Below are positions 31,426 to 40,511 of a stretch of DNA of 64,000 nt, in pieces; position 1 is the stretch's first letter, and each line of letters starts with the position of its first letter. The DNA is from Rugamonas aquatica (GTDB lineage: Bacteria > Pseudomonadota > Gammaproteobacteria > Burkholderiales > Burkholderiaceae_D). The notes beneath the pieces are model-generated. The model was not told the DNA's origin. It saw only the letters and a list, made by a program, of their open reading frames with translations, and ran no database searches. Location: NCBI RefSeq assembly GCF_009380215.1, contig NZ_WHUG01000004.1:496001-560000 (forward strand), in the 5' to 3' direction. A program made the position numbers and the translations under genes.

Positions 31426-32400
31426 ATGAATGACACTCTTTACGTTTCGCCGCTGGCGGAAATCACCACGCTGGGCGACGACAAGATCGCCATGTCCGTG
31501 GTCGGCCGCCGCTTCACTGTCGAAGACAAGGTCGGCATGCTCAAGACCATCCTGGACCAGGCCGGGCAGGGCGTACGGCTCGCCGCACTGACGGAATCCA
31601 TGGCCGACAGCTTCCCGCCCGAGGCGGTCGAGGCGGCCGTGACGGCGCTGGTCAACACCCGTGTGCTGGTGCGCAACGACGCCCGCGCCGGCGGCGACGC
31701 CACCCATCAGCATTTGCAGCACCGGCGCGAACTCGATGCGCTGATCCCGCGCGACCAGTTGGCCGCCTACGACCGCGCCAACTGGCTGCTGGTGCTGGCC
31801 GGCGAGGGCGCCTGCGCCGATGCGCTGGCCGAAGCGCTGGCGCAGATGAACGTGCCGCTGCAACGCATAGGTCGCGACGGCGAGCTGCCGGATACTGGCG
31901 ACAAACGCGCACTGCTGCTGGTGTGCTCCGATTTCGAGGACTTCGCCACCTTCCGCGCGATGAACGCCAAGGCGGTCGAACGCGGCCTGGCCAGCCTCTA
32001 TCTGGGCATAGACTGGAGCACCGTGCAGTGCGGCCCGATGGTGATGCCGAAGGCCACCGCCTGCTACGAATGCTATTTCCACCGCGTGCGCAGCACGCGC
32101 AAGTTCGTCGCAGAATTCGACGTGCGCAGCAAGCCGGAAAATATCCTGTACCACGCGCTGCCAAGCAGGCTGGCGATCCAGTTCGGCGTGGCCGAGGCAT
32201 CGCGGCTGGTGCTGCAATACCTGAGCGGCACGCTGGACAACCTGCAGCACAGCGTGTTCAGCGAGATCGACAGCCTGACCGGCGAGACCCATCGCAGCCG
32301 CGTGCTGCGCCTGCCGCGTTGCGCGTGTTGCGGCAATGCCAGCACGGCGCGGCCGGTCGGCACCGTGTTCCAGCAATCGCTGCTGCGTCGCCGGGCTTAA
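31426..32400 (+). CDS. TOMM leader-binding E1-like protein (cyclodehydratase C subunit)
   Basis: From MNDTLYVSPL the product has 324 residues. Residues 1-85 look like the winged-helix RiPP recognition element that grips the precursor leader. Residues 115-300 are E1-like (NWLLVLAGEGACADALAEAL, LYLGIDWSTVQCGPMVMP). Two CxxC pairs (ATACYECYFHR, C213/C216, and LPRCACCGN, C299/C302) make the zinc site typical of the cyclodehydratase C protein (TIGR03882-like). It would deliver the peptide to the YcaO partner, encoded three bases downstream. An in-frame ATG at 31306 overlaps the precursor and is unlikely. Confidence 0.85.
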   Translation: MNDTLYVSPLAEITTLGDDKIAMSVVGRRFTVEDKVGMLKTILDQAGQGVRLAALTESMADSFPPEAVEAAVTALVNTRVLVRNDARAGGDATHQHLQHRRELDALIPRDQLAAYDRANWLLVLAGEGACADALAEALAQMNVPLQRIGRDGELPDTGDKRALLLVCSDFEDFATFRAMNAKAVERGLASLYLGIDWSTVQCGPMVMPKATACYECYFHRVRSTRKFVAEFDVRSKPENILYHALPSRLAIQFGVAEASRLVLQYLSGTLDNLQHSVFSEIDSLTGETHRSRVLRLPRCACCGNASTARPVGTVFQQSLLRRRA

Positions 32401-32403
32401 ATC

Positions 32404-33735
32404 ATGGAACGCTTATCCGACGCAGCGCGCCTGGCGCTGATCCACGAAGCCCTGGTGCACCGCCGCCACGGCATCATCACCACCTTGCTGGAAGAGACCG
32501 AACATCCCGACGCGCGTGGCCTGTTCGTGTTCAACGCCTTGATGGTCGACGTCAAAGCGATGATGATCGATCCATCGCGGGCCAAGCCGAACAACCCGAC
32601 CAGCGACCGCGCCAGCCTGGCCGGTTCCGGCGCCGCCTTCGACCGCACCTCGGCCCTGTGGGCGGCGTTCGGCGAGGCGATCGAGCGCTATTCGGCCGCG
32701 GTGCATTTCGACGACCTGCTGCACTACGCCAGCCAGGCCGAATTGGGCGCGGCGGCGGTGGGACTGGAGCGGTTCGTGCTGTTCTCGCCCGAGCAGTACG
32801 CGGCCGAGGGCTTTGAATTTTCAGCGCCGGACGCCGATGTCACCCGCGCCTGGGCGCGCGCGACCGACCTGTGCGACCCGGAGCGCGAGTGCTATGTGCC
32901 GGCGCAGATGGTCTATCTCGGCATGCAGGTGAAGAACCAGCGCGAGATCGTGTTCCAATCCTCATCGACCGGACTGGCGTGCGGCATGGACGAACAGCGC
33001 GCTATCCTGAGCGGCTTGTGCGAAGTGATCGAGCGCGACGCCTTTGCGGCCATGTGGCAGATGCGTTATGCGCCGCGCCGTCTGGAAGTGGGCGCATCGG
33101 CGCGGGCGGCCTTGCTGCCCGGCGTGCAGCGCGCGCTGGACCATCCATCGCTGGACGTACGGCTGTGGGACATCACCACCGATGTCGGCCTGCCGGTTGT
33201 GCTGTGCCTTGCGCGCAGCCGCAACGACGGCACCATGTCGCTGGGCGCGAGCGCGCAGCTGGGCGTGGGCCAGGCGATCAACAAGGCGGTGATCGAAGCG
33301 CTGCACGGCTATTGCTGGGCAAGCTCCATCCTCGGCGCGGGTACGCCACTGCCGGAGCGCAGTGCGATCCGCAATCCGGGCGACCACTTCGCCTATTTCC
33401 TGGAGCCGTCGCGCCAGCAGATGATGGACTTCCTGTTCGAGAACGGGCAGACCATCGATAGCGCCGACGCCTCGCTGCACCAACTGGCCACGCTGGACGA
33501 TCTGCTGGCGCGTTTGCTCGCCATGGGCTTGCCGGCGCTGGCGGTTGATGTCACCTCCGAGGATATCGCCAGCCTGGGCTTCTGCGTGGTGCGCTCGCTG
33601 ATCCCCGGCCTGCATCCGCTGCTGTTCGGCGACGGCATGTTGAGCCGCGACGAACGCCGCCTGCGCCAGATCGCCCGTCACTGGGGCCTGGCCGAGGTGC
33701 CGCCGCCGAATACCGATCCTCACCCATTCCCTTGA
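32404..33735 (+). CDS. YcaO cyclodehydratase (azoline-forming, D subunit)
   Basis: The 443-residue product is a YcaO enzyme that uses ATP to activate peptide amides and cyclise Cys, Ser and Thr side chains to azolines. It shows AFGEAIERYSAAV (about 88-100), SSSTGLACGMDEQRAILSGL followed by CEVIERDAF (ATP/Mg site glutamates), and NKAVIEALHG. It ends in NTDPHPFP, the C-terminal PxPxP tail required by azoline-forming YcaOs. It is a separate protein from its C partner, as in many LAP clusters. It lies three bases after the previous stop and 12 before the dehydrogenase. Confidence 0.95.
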   Translation: MERLSDAARLALIHEALVHRRHGIITTLLEETEHPDARGLFVFNALMVDVKAMMIDPSRAKPNNPTSDRASLAGSGAAFDRTSALWAAFGEAIERYSAAVHFDDLLHYASQAELGAAAVGLERFVLFSPEQYAAEGFEFSAPDADVTRAWARATDLCDPERECYVPAQMVYLGMQVKNQREIVFQSSSTGLACGMDEQRAILSGLCEVIERDAFAAMWQMRYAPRRLEVGASARAALLPGVQRALDHPSLDVRLWDITTDVGLPVVLCLARSRNDGTMSLGASAQLGVGQAINKAVIEALHGYCWASSILGAGTPLPERSAIRNPGDHFAYFLEPSRQQMMDFLFENGQTIDSADASLHQLATLDDLLARLLAMGLPALAVDVTSEDIASLGFCVVRSLIPGLHPLLFGDGMLSRDERRLRQIARHWGLAEVPPPNTDPHPFP

Positions 33736-33747
33736 TGCGGACCTCAC

Positions 33748-34596
33748 ATGAACCATAGTTTGCAAGAACTGCTGCCGCCGCAGGCCATGGCGGGCGATTT
33801 CGACATCGACGATCCGGCCGAGATTCTGCACGAGCAGACCAAGTTTCATCGCGCCACGCTGGCGGGGCAGGTCAAGAACATCGTCCGCTATCTGCGCCAT
33901 CCGGCCTTCATCGCGCGTGGCGCGGCTGGCTATAACGTGTTCGCTTCCTGCCCGAAGATAGAGTTGCCGGAGCCTGACCTGGCGCTGGGCGAGCTGGCCG
34001 CCGCGATGGCTGGCCGCATCAGCGCACGCGGCTTCGCGCCGGCACTCAGCCTGCGCGAAGTCTCAAGCCTGCTGCACCATGCGCTGCGCGTGAACCGTTA
34101 CCGCAGCAGCGACGCCGCGCCGCACGTCAAGCTGGCGTTCCGCGCCTATCCATCGCCGGGCGGCCTGTATCCGACCGAGTTTTACTTCTTCCTGAACCAG
34201 GTTGAAGGCGTTGAGCCGTGCATCGCCCACTACGACGCACGCGAGCACTGCCTGCGTGTGCTGAAGCAGCAGGACGGCGACGCTTTCGGCAGCGCCGAGG
34301 TGCGCGGCGGCGAGCAGTCCATCAAGGCGCCGCTGGTGTGCGTGATGACCAGCGTGCCGCAGCGTGCGACCGCCAAATACGGCCCACGCGGCTATCGCAT
34401 GGCGCTGCTCGAAGCGGGCCACGCATCGCAGAACCTGTGCCTGGCGGCGCAGGGGCTGGGCATGGGATCGCTGGTCTACGGCGCCTACTACGACGATGAA
34501 CTGGCTGCGCTGCTCGATATCGACGGCGTGACCGAGACCGTGGTATCGGTCATGCTGCTGGGCCGCGAGGCGCAGCCGGAGACCGCCGCGCCATGA
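33748..34596 (+). CDS. SagB-type FMN-dependent azoline dehydrogenase
   Basis: The 282-residue product is a nitroreductase-fold enzyme with the SagB pattern SLREVSSLLHHALRVNRYRS, then FRAYPSPGGLYPTEFYFFLN (about 129-148, FMN contact), GYRMALLEAGHASQNLCLAA and LGMGSLVYGAYYDDELAALL. SagB/McbC-type dehydrogenases oxidise azolines to aromatic thiazoles and oxazoles. Residues 1-65 are an extra N-terminal region ahead of the fold. The stop overlaps the next start (ATGA), so it is co-translated with the peptidase-ABC fusion. Confidence 0.93.
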   Translation: MNHSLQELLPPQAMAGDFDIDDPAEILHEQTKFHRATLAGQVKNIVRYLRHPAFIARGAAGYNVFASCPKIELPEPDLALGELAAAMAGRISARGFAPALSLREVSSLLHHALRVNRYRSSDAAPHVKLAFRAYPSPGGLYPTEFYFFLNQVEGVEPCIAHYDAREHCLRVLKQQDGDAFGSAEVRGGEQSIKAPLVCVMTSVPQRATAKYGPRGYRMALLEAGHASQNLCLAAQGLGMGSLVYGAYYDDELAALLDIDGVTETVVSVMLLGREAQPETAAP

Positions 34597-36929
34597 ACGA
34601 CAACGCCATCCGTGTGCTGGGCGATACGCCGCAGGTGGCCGGAGCCAGTCTGCGGCAGGGCGCATTCGCGCTGCTGCGTCATGCGGCTGCGGCCGAGCGC
34701 GATGCCGCGCTGGCGGAGCTGGACCAGCTGTTTGCGCTGCGCGGCCGCTTCCACGCCTATCCGTTGCTGCTCGATATGGTGGCGGGCAAGCAGCCATGGC
34801 ATGCGAGCGGTTCGCTGTTTGTGCTGGATGCCGCGCCGCTGCCGACGGCATTGCAGGCCCATTTCGAAGAGGCGATCGCCTGCTGCGCCGCCTTCCTGGA
34901 GCTGCCCGCACCGTGCATCCTGCTGCAATGCCGTGCTGAGAGCCGCGACCTGCATCTGACGATGGAGAGCTTTCCGGGTCTGGCAGTGCTGCGCCTGTCC
35001 ACGCTGTCGCCCGGTTATCCGGATGATTTGCGCGCTGTGCAGTTTCACGAAGTGGCGCACTGCTTCCTGACCTGCGGCGTGCGCTTGCTGGACGAAGGGC
35101 TGGCGCATTTCTTCGCCAGTCGCCATGCGGGCGCCACGCTGCCGGCGGCGGACATGGAGCTGCTGCCGCCTATGCGTACGCTGCTGAGCCGCAGCGCCGA
35201 CAGCATGTTTGGCGAAAGCGTCGACAGCGATCTGGCGGTGTACAAGTCGGCCTGCCGCGTCGGCGCCGATTTGCTGGAGGCGATTTATGCGTTGGGCGAG
35301 GCAGGGCGCATCACGCGCTTGTTCGCCGCCGTGGCGCGGGCCGGTTCGGAAGCGCAGATCGTGCGGCTGGTGGAAGAGGCCAGCGGGCAGAGTTTCCCTG
35401 CCGTCGCCCGCAGCGGCGGGCCGAGTGCTGCGCAGGCTGCGCTGATCGAGCGCGCGCGTCAGGCGGTATTCACGGCGTGGATCAACAAGAATCCTGCCGA
35501 TATCGACGAGGACATCGCCACGCTGGAGGCGGGCGATGTCTATGCCGAACCGGCGTTGCTCGACAGCCTGCTCGGCGCCCGCATCAATCGCGCGCTGTTG
35601 CAGGTGAATTTTGCGACGCCGCCGTCGGCCGATGAACTGGCGCGGCTGGAGCTGCTGCTCAAGGCCGCGGAGTGTTTGCCGCAAGGGCGGCTGTGGCTGT
35701 GGCGCGGCACGCATGCGATCCTGATGATATTGTTGGCCCGGCCGAATATCATCAAGGTCGCCAGCGCCGGACAGCAGGCGATCCAGGCTTTCAACAAGGC
35801 CGTGCAGCTGATACCGAACGATCCCGATTTGCTGGTACAGCACGCGTCGCTGCTGCTGCACGCGCCGCCCGCGTACGGCGGCGACCGCGATCTGGGCGTT
35901 AGCAAGCTGCGACAGGCGATGCTGGACCCGGTCTACCGCGAACATGCGCGCCAGGTCTTGCTGGAATACGGCATCGAGACGCCAGCCGAGGAGACGGTCG
36001 CCGCCCCAACGGAACCGGTTGCTGCGCTGGCGCCCGTACTGCTGGAGCTGAGCGGCGTTGAGCTCCGCTTGTCCTCATCCTTCACGCTGCGCCCCGGCGC
36101 GCTGACGGTACGTCGCGGCGAACGCGTGGCCTTCGTCGGCCGCAACGGCAGCGGCAAGTCGATGCTGATGGAAACCCTGCTTGGCCTGCGCCAGCCTGAC
36201 CGCGGCACCGTCGCGCTGCATCTGGGCGATCCGCGTGACGCGGCCACACGCCAGCGCATCGGTGGTCTGCTGCAAGGCTACGACCTGCCAGGCCAAACCA
36301 AAGTGCGGGAGATGATGGCGCTGCACCAGGCCATGTATCACCGCACAGACGCCGCAGTCACACGCGCACTGGGATTGGACGAGCTGCGCGACCGCTACTG
36401 GCAGCAGCTGTCACGCGGCCAGAAGCAGCGCCTGATGCTGTGGATGGCGCTGGCCCACGTGCCCGAATTGGCCATCCTCGACGAGCCCTCGCTGGGATTG
36501 GACGAGTGGTTCGCCCGCGCACTGCGCGAACTGCTGGCCACCTTGCCGGTAACGCTGCTGGTGATCTCGCACGCGCCTTCCGACTTGCTGGGCATGGACC
36601 GCATCTGCTGCATCGACGACGGCCGCATCGTTGCCGAGGGTACGCTGGCGTCGCTGATGACGCAGCGGGTCGGCCAATTCAAGGGCGTGCTGCGCCAGGC
36701 CTTGCCGGAACTGGCATTGGAAGCCTTGCGCGCATTGCCAGCACTGGTGCAGCCGCCGCGTGAACGCGACGGCGCCTGGGAACTGTTCGGCGGCGCCGGC
36801 TTCGACCAGGCCTTCCGCCAGTTTATCGAACAACAGCGTATCGGCACATTCAGCCTGGAGCCGGTGTCTGTCGAGGACTTCCTCGCCGACGTCACGCAAA
36901 TCGCGCCCACGAAGGGGCTGTCAACATGA
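34593..36929 (+). CDS. Fusion: HExxH zincin-like peptidase + TPR-like region + ABC transporter ATPase
   Basis: The 778-residue protein joins two functions. Residues 1-290 contain FHEVAHCFL (HEVAH 152-156) followed by RLLDEGLAHFF with E168, the HExxH...E zinc pattern of peptidase-MA/gluzincin folds. Residues about 350-460 are TPR-like (AFNKAVQLIPNDPDLLVQHA, with APPAYGGDRD). Residues 485-700 are a full ABC ATPase: Walker A VGRNGSGKS (515-523), signature LSRGQKQRL, Walker B LAILDEPSLGLDEW and H-loop ISH near 660. It probably removes the leader and powers export with the permease gene that overlaps its stop. The fusion is unusual and I know no named family for it. Confidence 0.85.
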   Translation: MNDNAIRVLGDTPQVAGASLRQGAFALLRHAAAAERDAALAELDQLFALRGRFHAYPLLLDMVAGKQPWHASGSLFVLDAAPLPTALQAHFEEAIACCAAFLELPAPCILLQCRAESRDLHLTMESFPGLAVLRLSTLSPGYPDDLRAVQFHEVAHCFLTCGVRLLDEGLAHFFASRHAGATLPAADMELLPPMRTLLSRSADSMFGESVDSDLAVYKSACRVGADLLEAIYALGEAGRITRLFAAVARAGSEAQIVRLVEEASGQSFPAVARSGGPSAAQAALIERARQAVFTAWINKNPADIDEDIATLEAGDVYAEPALLDSLLGARINRALLQVNFATPPSADELARLELLLKAAECLPQGRLWLWRGTHAILMILLARPNIIKVASAGQQAIQAFNKAVQLIPNDPDLLVQHASLLLHAPPAYGGDRDLGVSKLRQAMLDPVYREHARQVLLEYGIETPAEETVAAPTEPVAALAPVLLELSGVELRLSSSFTLRPGALTVRRGERVAFVGRNGSGKSMLMETLLGLRQPDRGTVALHLGDPRDAATRQRIGGLLQGYDLPGQTKVREMMALHQAMYHRTDAAVTRALGLDELRDRYWQQLSRGQKQRLMLWMALAHVPELAILDEPSLGLDEWFARALRELLATLPVTLLVISHAPSDLLGMDRICCIDDGRIVAEGTLASLMTQRVGQFKGVLRQALPELALEALRALPALVQPPRERDGAWELFGGAGFDQAFRQFIEQQRIGTFSLEPVSVEDFLADVTQIAPTKGLST

Positions 36930-38038
36930 AGATACTTCTGCATCTGGTCAAAGCCGACCTGGCCATGTTCTTGCGCGGGAAGCTGGCGCTGTTCTGGACC
37001 TTTGCCTTCCCCTTGCTGATGCTGGTCATGCAGATGGCCTTGTTCGGCCAGGATGTCAAGCTTGGCCCGGTGTCGCTGGCGATCGTCGATCTCGATGGCA
37101 GCACCGAGAGCCGCGAATACCTGTGGCAGTTGCAGGTCGGCTTGCGCCAGCAGCACAGCGTGGACTTCTCACCAGTGACAACGCCCGCCGATGACGCCGC
37201 CGCGCAGGCCGACTTTGTGCTGACGATACCAACCGGTTTCGCCGCCAACATCGCCGTCGGCCGCACCACGGACCTCGCGCTGCGCAGCGGTCACGGCACG
37301 GGCGCCGCGTTCGATGCCGCCTACGGCCTGCTGCGCGGCTACAGCGACGCCTACAATCTCAACGGCCTGCATGCGCCACCGCGCGTGGCCTTGCCACCAC
37401 CACCGCCCGCCGCCGAACAGACGCTGGACTATCGCCTGTTCCTCGTCACCGGCCTGGCAGGCATGGTGATACTGTCCACCAGTCTGATGGGATTCGCAGG
37501 TCCGCTGGTGGCCGCGCGCGAGGGCGGCATGTTCCGCATGTATCAGCTGTTCCCGATGCCGACCGGCGTCGTGGTGGCCGCATGGTGCGTATCGCGGCTG
37601 CTGATCGTGCTGGCCGCCAGCCTGGCGATGTTTGTCGCCGCGTGGGCCATCTACGGAGTGCGCGTCCACGCGGACGGCGTGCAGGTGGCGGCCGCCATCG
37701 CCATGCTGGCGCTGGGCACCGGCGCCTTCCTGGCACTAGGCCTGCTGATCGCGGCCATGACCAACAGCGTGGCCGCCGCCACCATGTTCTGCAATCTGCT
37801 GTATTTTCCGCTGCTGTTTTCGGGTAATCTCATGGTCCCGCTGGGCGGCTTGCCCAAGCTGGCACGCGCGGCGCTGGACTGCCTGCCGCTGAACGCGATG
37901 ATGTCGAGCATACGTCGCGGCTTCACCGGCGGCATGGGCTGGAGCACCGATATCTACAGTGTGGCCTTGCTGTTGGCGATGCTGATAGCCTGCCTGGCGC
38001 TGTCGGCGCGGCGCTTTACGTGGATGCCGCGCTCCTGA
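36926..38038 (+). CDS. ABC-2 type permease, partner of the peptidase-ATPase fusion
   Basis: The 370-residue product has an N-terminal membrane helix (ALFWTFAFPLLMLVMQMALF), a periplasmic domain of about 130 residues (SLAIVDLDGSTESREY), and then five hydrophobic segments including MVILSTSLMGFAGPLVAARE and LYFPLLFSGNLMVPLGGLPK. This is the ABC2_membrane_3 / YhgE-DrrB layout of export permeases. It starts inside the last codons of the fusion gene (ATGA), so both halves of the transporter are co-translated. Likely function: export of the modified peptide. Confidence 0.88.
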   Translation: MKILLHLVKADLAMFLRGKLALFWTFAFPLLMLVMQMALFGQDVKLGPVSLAIVDLDGSTESREYLWQLQVGLRQQHSVDFSPVTTPADDAAAQADFVLTIPTGFAANIAVGRTTDLALRSGHGTGAAFDAAYGLLRGYSDAYNLNGLHAPPRVALPPPPPAAEQTLDYRLFLVTGLAGMVILSTSLMGFAGPLVAAREGGMFRMYQLFPMPTGVVVAAWCVSRLLIVLAASLAMFVAAWAIYGVRVHADGVQVAAAIAMLALGTGAFLALGLLIAAMTNSVAAATMFCNLLYFPLLFSGNLMVPLGGLPKLARAALDCLPLNAMMSSIRRGFTGGMGWSTDIYSVALLLAMLIACLALSARRFTWMPRS

Positions 38039-38060
38039 TTGCAGTTGAAAGAGGTATGAA

Positions 38061-38588
38061 ATGAACGTACAGAATCGACCGAAAGAGCAGGAGGCCCTGG
38101 ATACGCGCAGCAGGCTGCGCCGCCTTCCGCTGATCGCCGGCATGAGCGTCATCGCCTGCGTAGGCGTCGCCCTGGCCGTACTGCTGGCGCATGTGCAGCA
38201 GGCGGCTGTGGTGCCGCCACCATCGCTGGCGACCGGCGCAAGCGTCACCATCAAGTTAAGCGGCGTCGCCGGAAATAAGGGCATGGTCATGGCGGCCTTG
38301 TGCGACAAGGCTACCTTCCTCAAGCGCTGCCCGTACATGCAGACGATAGCCGCGTCGCCTGTCGTCAGCCTGACCTTCGACGGCGTCAAGCCTGGCTTGT
38401 ACGCGGCCATGCTGTACCACGACGAAAACGGCAACGGTGAATTCGACCGTTCGCCCAACGGCATGCCGCTGGAAGGCTACGCGTTTTCGCGCAACGCCAA
38501 GGGCAACTACGGACCACCGACCTTCGAACAGGCGGTGTTTGAAGTCAAGGCCGGCAAAGAGGCTATCGACATCGACATGGTCTACTGA
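38061..38588 (+). CDS. Membrane-anchored DUF2141 protein
   Basis: The 175-residue product has a basic N-terminus, one membrane helix (about 25-47, LIAGMSVIACVGVALAVLLA) and a periplasmic DUF2141 domain. That domain includes VKPGLYAAMLYHDENGNGEF and SPNGMPLEGYAFS, where the D-E-N-G-N-G-E-F run could bind calcium. DUF2141 proteins are small secreted beta-sandwiches of unknown role. This one is set between the two transporter modules of the TOMM operon, so a chaperone or accessory export role is plausible but not shown. Confidence 0.82.
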   Translation: MNVQNRPKEQEALDTRSRLRRLPLIAGMSVIACVGVALAVLLAHVQQAAVVPPPSLATGASVTIKLSGVAGNKGMVMAALCDKATFLKRCPYMQTIAASPVVSLTFDGVKPGLYAAMLYHDENGNGEFDRSPNGMPLEGYAFSRNAKGNYGPPTFEQAVFEVKAGKEAIDIDMVY

Positions 38589-38598
38589 GAGGAAGCGG

Positions 38599-39273
38599 AT
38601 GGCGGCCATACTGGAAGTTGACGCGGTATCCAAGCACTATCTGCGGGGCGGTGAACGCATCGTGGCGCTGGACCAGGTATCGTTCCGCATCGACCAGCCC
38701 AGCGTGACGGCCATCGCCGGCCCGTCGGGCAGCGGCAAGAGCACCTTGCTCGGCATGCTGGCGCGCTTCGACCGGCCGGACAGCGGCAGCATCAGCGTCG
38801 ATGGCGAACGCCTGGACCTGATCGCGGAAACGCAACTGGACCAGTACCGCAACCGCAAGCTTGGTTTCGTCTTCCAGCAATTCAATCTGGTTGGCACGCT
38901 GACTGCGCAAGAGAACGTGGAACTGGCGCTGGCGCCGCAGGCGCTGTCGCCGTCGGAACGCAGCCGCCGCGCGGTCGCCGCGCTGGAGATGGTGGGCATG
39001 GATCATCGTCTGAAGCACGAACCGTCCGAGCTGTCGGGCGGACAGCAGCAGCGCGTCGCCATTGCGCGAGCGTTGGTTAATCGTCCCAGCCTGGTCATCG
39101 CCGATGAACCGACCGGTAATCTGGACGGCAAGACGGCGCAGCAGCTGCTGGAGCTGATCGACAATCTGAATCGCCAGGTCGGCACCACCTTCGTCATCGC
39201 CACCCACGACCAGCGGGTGATGGAGATGGCGCACGGCGTGGTGCGGCTGGCCGACGGCAGGCAGGTCGCATGA
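38599..39273 (+). CDS. LolD/MacB-type ABC transporter ATPase
   Basis: The 224-residue product is a complete small ATPase: Walker A IAGPSGSGKSTLLGMLARFD, Q-loop FVFQQFNLVGTLTAQENVEL, signature ELSGGQQQRVAIARALVNRP, Walker B LVIADEPTGNLDG and H-loop ATHD. The GNLDG and FNLxxxLTxxEN patterns are those of LolD/MacB/FtsE ATPases that work with FtsX-type permeases. It starts ten bases after the DUF2141 stop with an AGGAAG ribosome site and overlaps the next gene (ATGA). Confidence 0.93.
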   Translation: MAAILEVDAVSKHYLRGGERIVALDQVSFRIDQPSVTAIAGPSGSGKSTLLGMLARFDRPDSGSISVDGERLDLIAETQLDQYRNRKLGFVFQQFNLVGTLTAQENVELALAPQALSPSERSRRAVAALEMVGMDHRLKHEPSELSGGQQQRVAIARALVNRPSLVIADEPTGNLDGKTAQQLLELIDNLNRQVGTTFVIATHDQRVMEMAHGVVRLADGRQVA

Positions 39274-40502
39274 GTCAATGGCTGACGCTCGCGCTGCGCA
39301 ATGTACGTCGCAATGGACGGCGCTCCTTTCTGCTGGGCGGGACGATAGGCGTCGGCACGCTGGCGCTGCTGCTGTTCGTGGCCTATATCTCGGCATCGCT
39401 CGATGGCCTGCGCGAGAGCACCATCCGCAGCGGATTGGGACATGCGCAGTTGGCCGGTGAAGGCCAGTTTGACGGCTACGCCGAGCAGCAGCTGCAATAC
39501 GGCCTGGAGCGGCCGGTACTGGCGCGCGTGGAAGCGCTGCTGGCGCAGGAGCCGCAGGTACGCCGCGTGGTGCCGCGACTGTCGTTCGCGGGCTTGGTGT
39601 CGAATGGCGCGCGCACGCTCAACTTCGAGGGCAGCGGGGTGATGCCTGATCGTGAGCGGCAGGCGTTCGGCGCCTTTCAGACTTTGGCGGCCGGAGCGTC
39701 GTTGAGTGCCAAGCCGGAAGGGCGCTATCAAGTCGTGATAGGCAAGGAGATGGCGCGGCGGCTGGCGGTCAAGCCCGGCGATTCGATTACGTTGATGACC
39801 ACCACTGTCAACGGCAGCGTCAACGCGATGGATCTGGAAGTGGTGGGGCTGGTGGCGACCGGTATCCCGCAGACCGATTTGTATCTGCTGCAACTGCCGC
39901 TGGAAACGGCGCAGGAGCTGCTGCGGACGACCAAGGTATCCAGTGTCGCCGTGCTGTATCAGGACACTGCGCAGGCCGACGAGGTATCGGGCCGCTTGCG
40001 TGGGGCGCTGGCCGGCGCGCGGGTCGAGCTGCGCACCTGGCAGTCGCTGGCGCCGTTGTACTCGCAGGTACTGGCTTTGTACCGCAATCAGTTCCTGGTG
40101 TTTGGTATCGTCATCTGCATCATCGTCTTCTTGGGCGTGGCGGCGATGACGCTGACCACGATCTATGAACGGGGCAGGGAGATCGGCACCATGCGTGCCA
40201 TGGGCATCGGGCACGCGCTGGTGCGGCGCCTGTTCGTCATGGAAGGCATGCTGCAAGGCCTGTTCGGCGCTTGTGCCGGGGCGCTGCTGGCGTTTGTCGC
40301 CATCCTGCTGATCAATGCCGCGCATATCGAACTGGCGCCGCCGCCCGGCCGCAACGCCGGCGTGCTGCTGCAGATGTTGTGGGTGCCGTCGTATAGCGCG
40401 GCCATCATCTGCGCCTTGCCGCTGGTGGCGATGCTGGCCGCGTGGACCATCAGCCGCCGCATTGGCCGCATGCCTATCATGTCTTCTCTTTCCATACAGT
40501 GA
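39270..40502 (+). CDS. FtsX/LolE/MacB-type ABC permease
   Basis: The 410-residue product has an N-terminal helix (LLGGTIGVGTLALLLFVAYI), a large periplasmic domain (about 45-270) and three C-terminal helices (about 275-300, 320-355, 370-395). The conserved ERGREIGTMRAMGIGHALVR loop links the first two of these. This is the four-helix mechanotransmission fold of lipoprotein-release and MacB permeases. With the preceding ATPase it forms a second ABC system whose substrate is probably periplasmic. Co-translated with its ATPase. Confidence 0.93.
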   Translation: MSQWLTLALRNVRRNGRRSFLLGGTIGVGTLALLLFVAYISASLDGLRESTIRSGLGHAQLAGEGQFDGYAEQQLQYGLERPVLARVEALLAQEPQVRRVVPRLSFAGLVSNGARTLNFEGSGVMPDRERQAFGAFQTLAAGASLSAKPEGRYQVVIGKEMARRLAVKPGDSITLMTTTVNGSVNAMDLEVVGLVATGIPQTDLYLLQLPLETAQELLRTTKVSSVAVLYQDTAQADEVSGRLRGALAGARVELRTWQSLAPLYSQVLALYRNQFLVFGIVICIIVFLGVAAMTLTTIYERGREIGTMRAMGIGHALVRRLFVMEGMLQGLFGACAGALLAFVAILLINAAHIELAPPPGRNAGVLLQMLWVPSYSAAIICALPLVAMLAAWTISRRIGRMPIMSSLSIQ

Positions 40503-40511
40503 GCCAGCTTC

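Noticed and set aside
31215-34596. Thiopeptide biosynthesis
   Set aside because: The core resembles thiopeptide cores in Cys/Ser pattern, but no LanB-type dehydratase or [4+2] cyclase gene is present, so a linear azol(in)e peptide is the better reading.
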